Assembly: GCA_016713025.1 (NCBI GenBank) | Contig: JADJPZ010000004.1 | Location: 434,001-498,000 of the forward strand | Origin: Saprospiraceae bacterium | GTDB lineage: Bacteria > Bacteroidota > Bacteroidia > Chitinophagales > Saprospiraceae | Length of the DNA stretch: 64,000 nt | Reading direction: 5' to 3' | Shown: in pieces, positions 15,495 through 23,300 of the stretch | Layout: every line of letters starts with the position of its first letter | Numbering within the stretch: position 1 is the first letter of the stretch | The notes under the pieces: generated by a model | Databases searched by the model: none | What the model was told of the DNA's origin: nothing | What the model saw: only the letters and a program-made list of their open reading frames with translations | Position numbers and translations under genes: made by a program

Positions 15495-17834
15495 TCAGGC
15501 GCTTTTACGTGGTATGGAAATTGTAAAAGTAGTTCCGGCTGAAGATGTTTCTTGTATTTTAAATTCCCCGAAATGTTTATCCACAATATTTTGAATGATA
15601 TTCAGACCAATTTTATTAGTCTGATTATCAGTTAAAATTTGACGTGTAATATCTAATTGTTCCATTTCATCCACATGAATCCCTTGAGCATTGTCTGTGT
15701 AACTTATAAAATAATGATTAGGATACTCACTAGCTGAAATCGAGATTTGTAAAGACCGGTTTATGTTCTCATATTTTATTGAGTTGCTGATCATATTCTC
15801 CCATAATATTTTCATTAATAACGGATCCGCTTGTATTTTCACGTTTGAGTCAATACTATATTCTAATTTCGATTGGTGTTCCAAAGGTAAATTTTCAATA
15901 ACGTCTGTAATCTGTTCTTTTAAGTCAATATCACTAACTTGCAAGGCTACCCTTTGGATTTTTGAAAGTAGAAGCATTTTTTCGGTGATTTCTTTCATTG
16001 ATTTAATATTGTTTTGAATGAGACCAAGAGTCTTTTTTTCTTCCACTGAAATATTTTCAGATGTATTCAATTTGGATAACAGATTTTGAATTTTTATGAT
16101 AGGCGCTTTTATTTCATGATGAATTCTGAATTTATACTTTTGAGTATCATCAATGATTTCTTGAATTTCCTTTTCAAAAACATCAAAATCCTTAACAAAA
16201 GTAGTGAAATTATAATGAAGCTCAGTTGTATTCTGAATTGTGGAATTTTCATCCGAAATTTCAAGATGTTTTTTGGCTTTTAATAAATTTTGTGAAGCAG
16301 ACATCATTAGGAATTCTAATTTCTTTAGCGAATTTGATTTTTTCCACAATAAATGAAGGAAAACTAAACTGGCAATGATCCCAACAAAAATAGAAAGAGC
16401 AATGATGGTGTAAATAATTTTGTTTTTCTTAAGGATGGTAATCTGTTTTTGTTTTAGAATGATATCATTTTTTTGATTGCTAATAATGTATTGATTATTG
16501 AGATTCTTATTTTTCTCATCAGATAATTTTTTACTTTCTAACAGTAGTAAATTTTCTGCTTCTTTGTTTTTGTAAAGAATATTCCATTTTTTTCTGTCCA
16601 ATTCTTTTTGCAATATTGTAAGGTTATCACTAAGTATAATTTGGTCCTTTTGCAAAATCTCATATTTCAATTCTGATGATAAAAGTTCCTTTCTGGAAGC
16701 TTCGGATTCATACTTTTCTTTTGTAAAACTTCTCTTTTGTTCCATTTCCAAGGCTTTGTCCAGTTTTCCTGTCAGAAGATAACATTTGGAGAGATATTCA
16801 TAGCATAGATGTTCTTCGCTCCTTGATTGCTTGGCATATCGTTCTTTTAAATTCATGAATATTTCAATTGCTTTTTCATAATTTTCGTTTTCCATCTCAA
16901 AAACTCCTAAGTACAGATCAATATTACTCAAAATATGACCAGGTATTTTATATTCGCTTTTAAGTTGATTTAATTTATTTAAATATTCATATGCCTTTTT
17001 TTTGTCAATAGGTGCAAATAAAGTCGCAAGGTTAAGACATTGGTATATTTGAGTATTTATATCATAAGTTAAGGTGGCATAATGTAATGAAGCTTCCGCA
17101 TAATACATCACTGAATCCTGAGCTGTACTATCTAAATAAAAATAATACATCGCTATTTCATAATTTTGACCTAAGTTATTAGTGAAGTTATATTTCTTTT
17201 GTAATTGGATAGATTTACGCGTGTACTTAATGCTTTCATCATACAAGGATTCATGCAGATAGTTTCTGCTTAACTTACTATATATATTAGAAATCATTAG
17301 GTAATCATTTCTTTTTTCTGCATCATTCAATGCTTTAAAACAAGCTTTAGACGATTCAGTCATATTTGATTTATATGCAAAATATATGGCTAGTGTTAAG
17401 TAGTAATTACTGTTTTGGGACTCTTCCGATATTTTTTGAATTCTATCAAGATAGTTTTTTCCCATTTCAAATTCTTGATTTAGAAAATGACCTTTTGCTT
17501 TCAAACAGTGTGCTTGGATAATATCTCCTGTAGTTTTTATTGGGGCATTCATGATATCAATTAGAAATATGCTATCAGACTCAAAAATGAACATTTTATG
17601 GTTGATTTCCCAAAGTTTCAACTTTATTTTTGTGAATTCTTTATGTGATGTGCTTATATGTTTTAAAACAGAAAGGTATTGATCTTTTGCTTCTTTGTAA
17701 TGAAATTTGATAGCTAATTGATCAGCTATATTTACCTGTTCAATATAAGATTGATTTGTTGTATTTTGTAAAGTGCAAGTGGCATCAATGCAAAACATTA
17801 ATACAAAAAGTAAAATCGATTCTTTAAAACTCAA
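15495..17834 (-). CDS. TPR-containing sensor histidine kinase
   Basis: This 779-residue kinase has a short N-terminal signal segment (MSFKESILLFVLMFCIDA), about 350 residues of TPR-like helical repeats in the periplasm, a long coiled coil (about residues 370-465) and a transmembrane helix (IIYTIIALSIFVGIIASLVF, about 475-495). The cytoplasmic part has an H-box HHEIKAPI near residue 570, an N-box ENMISNSIKYE, and a weak G1 (YTDNAQGIH) and G2 (GLNIIQNIVDKHFG). TPR sensor kinases are common in Bacteroidota and probably sense proteins or peptides. The H-box is HHEIKAP rather than the usual SHELRTP. The regulator at 14853 is the obvious partner. Its codons are markedly more AT-rich than those of the flanking housekeeping genes. 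Confidence 0.9.
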   Translation of the reverse strand: MSFKESILLFVLMFCIDATCTLQNTTNQSYIEQVNIADQLAIKFHYKEAKDQYLSVLKHISTSHKEFTKIKLKLWEINHKMFIFESDSIFLIDIMNAPIKTTGDIIQAHCLKAKGHFLNQEFEMGKNYLDRIQKISEESQNSNYYLTLAIYFAYKSNMTESSKACFKALNDAEKRNDYLMISNIYSKLSRNYLHESLYDESIKYTRKSIQLQKKYNFTNNLGQNYEIAMYYFYLDSTAQDSVMYYAEASLHYATLTYDINTQIYQCLNLATLFAPIDKKKAYEYLNKLNQLKSEYKIPGHILSNIDLYLGVFEMENENYEKAIEIFMNLKERYAKQSRSEEHLCYEYLSKCYLLTGKLDKALEMEQKRSFTKEKYESEASRKELLSSELKYEILQKDQIILSDNLTILQKELDRKKWNILYKNKEAENLLLLESKKLSDEKNKNLNNQYIISNQKNDIILKQKQITILKKNKIIYTIIALSIFVGIIASLVFLHLLWKKSNSLKKLEFLMMSASQNLLKAKKHLEISDENSTIQNTTELHYNFTTFVKDFDVFEKEIQEIIDDTQKYKFRIHHEIKAPIIKIQNLLSKLNTSENISVEEKKTLGLIQNNIKSMKEITEKMLLLSKIQRVALQVSDIDLKEQITDVIENLPLEHQSKLEYSIDSNVKIQADPLLMKILWENMISNSIKYENINRSLQISISASEYPNHYFISYTDNAQGIHVDEMEQLDITRQILTDNQTNKIGLNIIQNIVDKHFGEFKIQETSSAGTTFTISIPRKSA

Positions 17835-17905
17835 TTTTAAAAGCTTTATTTTGTAAAAAGTGCAAATTTAATAAATTTATACATATCTATATATGTCATG
17901 ATTTA

Positions 17906-20092
17906 TTACAGTTTACTAATTTGTGTGTTACCTAAAGCAGATTTTATTATAATAATTCCTGATGCTATGTTGTCTAATGTAATAATACCACTACCGTCAT
18001 GTTTTTTTGTGCAAATAATTTTACCCATTGGATCCAATATGGTATATAAACCTGTAAAACCTTCATATTGTGAGATAAATACCTTATCAATAGCTGGATT
18101 TGGGTAGAAGCTATTTGGGCCATTGTAATACACTGCTTTAATTTCTGTACACTTTTTAACGATGTTTTGATCTAACCCACAAATTTTATAAAAATTCCAC
18201 CCTTGAGTTGGATTATGATCTTCATATCGGCCTTCATCTGAAAATTTATCAATATTTAGTTTGAATTCTTCATTTTTGTCATTAAACTTATACAAGTCGA
18301 TGTCATCGTATTTTAGAAACGAAAATATATTACTCCAATCCAGAAGAATACTAGTTTTAAATAAGCTTGCTTCAAAAGTGTATTCAGGTATAAATAATGG
18401 ATTTTGATATTCTAATGCTCCTAAATCAATAAATCCATCATTGTACCTGATAATAAAGTTCTGGTGATTTATGTATTCATGGCTGACTAAATGAGGATTT
18501 ATAGAGGATGTACCTAAGTCTCTACAAAATGCATTAGCATTTAAATGAAAATCATAGGCATCAATATCTAAAAATCCAGGGTTATTTAATGCTGGTGAAA
18601 AGGTTTGTGTATGTGCGACATTAGCAATAAATGGCTTGTACTGATTTGCTGAAAAATCCCAAACCCCTGAAAAACCATTTTGAAATCCAGTTGAAATAAA
18701 ATTATTTTGAAAACTATGGGTTGATAATAAATCTGTTTGAAGTAAGTACAATTCTGACGGTGTCGCCCCCGAAGTTAATGGTGCATTGTAAATGATATTA
18801 TTTCTTGCAATCAGTGACTCATCAAAAGATGCAGGACTTACAGTACACCAAGGTGGTCCGGAAAAATAATTTGAGACAGGAAAGAAAAAGAGCGATGTTC
18901 TATACTTTTGGGATTGGTCAGCAATATTTACAAATGTATTATTGAAAAAGTGCAAGTTGCCACGTCTGTAAATTTCATAATCACAATGATCACCACCATA
19001 GTGAATAGGTGTAACAGGTCCTGATGGTGGATTTATAAGAATATTACCATAGACATATGTATTGTGATAGTCGGGCTCATCCTTCATGAGTGGAGCACTC
19101 GCCTCCGCTTCAACTAAATCTAATAAGTGACCTTGATCTATTCCATCTATATAGTTATACCTGATCACAGTGCCTGCACTTCGATCTTTCAAACAATTAC
19201 TTTCTAGAGACCCTGTTTTTTTGCCTCCTAGATAATTATACTGATATATACTTCCTGAAGCTTCACAATAGATATTATGACAACTATTTCCATTATAACA
19301 ACCATTGTCATGAATAGAACAATGCTCAATAAGTATATTCCGGGAAATCAAAGACACATCTCCTGCGTCAAAGTTGCCATTGCCATTATTGTCATCTACT
19401 ACTGAATTCACAAATATACCATTGCCACATTGATGAATATGGCAGTTCTTTATAGTTATGTTTTCGCCTCTCTGCACTCTAATCCCAGATACAAAAGGAG
19501 CATAATTTTTATATGTAGCATTATATATTGAAGCATATGGATGATTTACATCAACTAAACCTGAAAACCAAGGTGTGAATGTTTGATCTTGATGTGCATT
19601 TCTAATTTCTAAATTTTCAATTCGTATATGAGAGGGAACATCTGTATATAACGCTCCGGATTTTCGACCAATTGTAATCAATCCTAAATGGTATAGTCCA
19701 CCAGAATAGTATGTATAGATGTTTGGATTTGAAGGATCAGGATCATTTATCCCATCTGTGTCTGTATAAAAATTGTTACTATCCTGCCAAAGATATGGAG
19801 TTTGTAAAGCTTGTGAGCCATCAATGATGGGAAGTTCGCCATTAGCACTTGGCACACCGATAATCATCAGATGATTTGTGTTTATAAAGATAAAAGATCT
19901 ATATGGCTGTATTCTATAATGGATGTAAATTTCATCATAAGGATTTAATTGATCAAAGCCAACAAGGTTGGAAAAATCGTTAATATCTGAATATGTTTGG
20001 CCAGGACCAATATGGTATTGTGTGGCATAACAATAGTTGTTTGTAAGATTACAAATTATCCATAATGTGATGATAAAAGTTCTTATTGTCAT
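17906..20092 (-). CDS. Secreted right-handed parallel beta-helix protein with T9SS sorting domain
   Basis: This 728-residue protein begins with a signal peptide (MTIRTFIITLWIICNLTNNY, cleaved near CYA). Residues about 25-560 contain pectate-lyase-like beta-helix repeats (IRIENLEIRNAH, ITIKNCHIHQCGNGIFV, ILIEHCSIHDNGCYNG). The last 75 residues (FYPNPAIDKVFISQYEGF through SGIIIIKSALGNTQISKL) form a type A T9SS C-terminal sorting domain, so it should be exported and attached to the cell surface. Such beta-helix proteins often bind or cleave polysaccharides, but no catalytic motif could be assigned. It is divergent from the SprB-repeat gene across a 246-bp shared upstream region. Confidence 0.88.
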   Translation of the reverse strand: MTIRTFIITLWIICNLTNNYCYATQYHIGPGQTYSDINDFSNLVGFDQLNPYDEIYIHYRIQPYRSFIFINTNHLMIIGVPSANGELPIIDGSQALQTPYLWQDSNNFYTDTDGINDPDPSNPNIYTYYSGGLYHLGLITIGRKSGALYTDVPSHIRIENLEIRNAHQDQTFTPWFSGLVDVNHPYASIYNATYKNYAPFVSGIRVQRGENITIKNCHIHQCGNGIFVNSVVDDNNGNGNFDAGDVSLISRNILIEHCSIHDNGCYNGNSCHNIYCEASGSIYQYNYLGGKKTGSLESNCLKDRSAGTVIRYNYIDGIDQGHLLDLVEAEASAPLMKDEPDYHNTYVYGNILINPPSGPVTPIHYGGDHCDYEIYRRGNLHFFNNTFVNIADQSQKYRTSLFFFPVSNYFSGPPWCTVSPASFDESLIARNNIIYNAPLTSGATPSELYLLQTDLLSTHSFQNNFISTGFQNGFSGVWDFSANQYKPFIANVAHTQTFSPALNNPGFLDIDAYDFHLNANAFCRDLGTSSINPHLVSHEYINHQNFIIRYNDGFIDLGALEYQNPLFIPEYTFEASLFKTSILLDWSNIFSFLKYDDIDLYKFNDKNEEFKLNIDKFSDEGRYEDHNPTQGWNFYKICGLDQNIVKKCTEIKAVYYNGPNSFYPNPAIDKVFISQYEGFTGLYTILDPMGKIICTKKHDGSGIITLDNIASGIIIIKSALGNTQISKL

Positions 20093-20262
20093 TTTTTGTC
20101 TTATCTGATGATTTATGATCTGATTTATTAGGATGTTAAAATTTTACAATTTGGTGAGCAAAAGTAAAAATAACAAGATGTAATAATATCAAAGACATTA
20201 AAATGTACTAGGCTAGACATCATTATTCTTAGTATTATATAATTTTTTAATATGTTGGATAG

Positions 20263-20270
20263 TAGTTTTG
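20263..20270 (+). promoter_or_regulatory. Putative -7 box for the SprB-repeat gene
   Basis: TAGTTTTG (followed by C) matches TAnnTTTGc. It lies 69 bases before the ATG at 20339, so the mRNA would include the stem-loop at 20297-20331 in its leader. Confidence 0.45.
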
Positions 20271-20296
20271 CGCCATCAACCTAATCATGATAGTAG

Positions 20297-20331
20297 AATT
20301 TTAAGAATTGTTTTTAATTTATCTTAAAATT
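20297..20331 (+). promoter_or_regulatory. 5'-leader stem-loop of the SprB-repeat gene
   Basis: AATTTTAAGA (20297-20306) and TCTTAAAATT (20322-20331) are perfect 10-base inverted repeats separated by 15 bases of mostly T and A, ending seven bases before the ATG. It could be an RNA hairpin affecting translation or a protein-binding palindrome in DNA. The weak A/T pairing is a caution. Confidence 0.4.
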
Positions 20332-20338
20332 TTTACTT

Positions 20339-23300
20339 ATGAAAGCATTTAAATTTTATTTCTTGGGATGTTTTTTGCTGGCTCAGTTTATGGTCACAGG
20401 ACAAAACATTACCGGGACAGTTTTTAACGACAGTAATAACAATGGAGTTAAGGACACAGGGGAGTCTGGTTTCCCAAATGCCATTGTAAATGCGTACTTG
20501 ACAGGTACCACACTGGTCAGTACAACCACAACATCAAATCTTGGTACCTATACACTGACAGGATTGACTGCAGGAACCAAATATAGGTTAGAGTTTATTC
20601 CCTATACTGGGTTTACAGATGGAGCTTTGGGCTCTGCAAATTTGTCTTCAGTTCAGTTTATAAATGCTGGAAGTTCAAACGTTAATTTTGGTATTTTTAT
20701 CCCAGGCAGGTGTGGCACAGACCCCGACCCAAGACTTATTGGTTCATGTGGATTGTTTCCAGACCCATTAAACCCACCTACTACACCACCTACAGTATCT
20801 GTCGCATCCTGGAGATATCAGACAGATTTTTATCCCCAAACGAAATGGGGTGCTTTTAATTATCCTACAGTCCAGCCCCATCAGGATGATTTACATCATA
20901 CGCAAGTTGGTGTACCGTGGGCCATGGCAAGAAAACCGAGTACGGATTTGGTAATGATGGTCCCTATTTCATCTCCAGAGACATCTGTTTTTGGCACAGG
21001 CGGGGCATCCGGCCTTACAGCTATATATGTGGCCGACTATTCTGGACCCAACGCTGGGATCTCTAGTCACAAAACTTTAGTACAGTTATCATCTTTGGGG
21101 TTTACTACTAGTGCACAAAACCCTATTGGAGCCGTTCAGCCTAGATTTGGAGAGTATGGTTTAGGTGGAATAGCAATATCACCTGATGGCAACAGTTTAT
21201 ATGTAGCTAATTTAGGTAAAGGAAATATTATCAAAATAAATATAGGTAATGTCAACTACGCATCTTTACCAGCCACAGCTCCCACTGCGGGAGATATCTC
21301 TGAGATTTCGTTTCCATCCAACATTGCTGGATTTGTTCAGGGTACCGATGGGTTTTTTCGAGCCACAGCTATGAAAACTTATTCAGGAGATGTTTATATA
21401 GCAGGTACATTTGATGGTTCATTAAGAAGTGACAATTCTGCTGTGAGAATAGTAGTATTTAAACTTAATACGACTACAAATGCATTGACAGAAATATTTA
21501 GCTATAATCCGACTCTATTTAATGTCGGAAACTTACAGACCGTAGGTCTAATTCAGACGAAATGGACTGGAGGTCCTGATGTGAATGGTGGAGCCCCTGG
21601 ATATAAAGATTTGCAACCCGTTGTGAGTGGTTTTGATTTTGATAATTATGGAGCGATAACCCTAGGTATTACTAATCGAGCCGTGTATAATCTTAACACA
21701 GCTAATGAGACTGGATATGTAATTAGTACATGGCGTAATGCAGACGGAACTTTCACGCTGGAAAATGCAGGAATACGAGGTCCTTTAATTCAAGTTAATG
21801 ATGGAACTGCTATGCATGAAGTACAATCTACAGGCCCAGGAGGAGATTTGTTTTATGATCAATCTCTTGGTCACCCATATATATATAGTGGAGGCTTGCT
21901 CAATGTGACTGGAAAAAATGTCATGGCTATAGGTGTTACTGATCCTCTCATGGTACAGTCTTTTGGGGTAAGATACGATCAGCAAGTTGATGGTGGAATT
22001 ATAGGCGGTATTGGTTTGGGCGGTGGCAAATTGTTTGCATTGGTAGGTGTAGATGCCGTATGCCAAATAAATGACCCTGTGGAGATAGGTAACTACGTAT
22101 GGCGAGACAACAATAATAATGGTATCCAAGATGGAAATGAAGCCCCATTGGCAAATGTCACAGTCCAATTGCTCAATAGCGCTGGAACGGTAATTGCCAC
22201 TGCTTCCACAGATGCAAATGGATATTATGTATTTTCAAGTGATCCCAATAGGGTTTCAACAGGAGCGTACAAATATCAACTCAATTTTACACCAGGTGCA
22301 AATTACACAGTAAGAATTCCTAATGTCTCAGGTGGTAGTCAACAAGCTGGACTAACAGGATTGTATTTGACAATAAAAGATCAAGGTACGGATGTAAATG
22401 ATAGTGATGGACTTATGGTAGGAGTAAATACTGATGTCACTTTTGTTATGGGGACAGAAGGTCAAAATAATCACACTTATGATTTTGGGTTTGTACCTTT
22501 TTCTTGCCCTGTAGTAAGTAATCCTGGAGATTGTGCAAACAATATTATATCGAATTCAACATTAGAAGAAGGAACACTATCACCTACGACCACATATGCT
22601 GGGTCACCAGCTCATCAAGACCCTTCAACGATAAGTGGATGGTCTACTGATCCTGAAGCTTATTGGATTGATGCTTCAAATTCAGGACGCTCCGTAGATG
22701 GTAGTTGTAAACTTATGGTATTAAAGAGTAGTACTGAACCAGCAGGTACTTGTATATATAAAACAACTTCGACTTCGGTTTCTGCGAATACTTGCAATAT
22801 CCTTTGTGCTGATCTTGCACCAGTACCTACAGCTGGCAATTCTTCACCATCAACTACATTTTCATTTGAACTTTATTCTGGAGGAGGAATTGATGCAAAT
22901 GATGTCAATATAATATCTCCCACAACTGGAGTGACAAAAACAAATATTAATGGCCAAATTGTGGCTATTACAATAAATATTCCTGATGACCCTGGCATGG
23001 TGGCACTTAATATGTCCGGAACCAACTATGATGGAACAGGCGTTTTGGATTGGAGTACTTTGGACTGGCGTAAAGTGTGTATACAGTTTTCATTATCCCA
23101 AACAAAAAACATTGAATGGACTTACTCTGTCCCTTTTGGACAATCTGTGTATATTGCAATTGATAATGTATTGGCAGGTGCTTGTTGTATTACTTGCACA
23201 ACCCCAACCGCTACAGTCACCCCAACCAACCCAAGCTGTACAGGTACCAATGCACCCAATAATGGTACACTTACCATCGTAGGCTTCACTACAGGACAAA

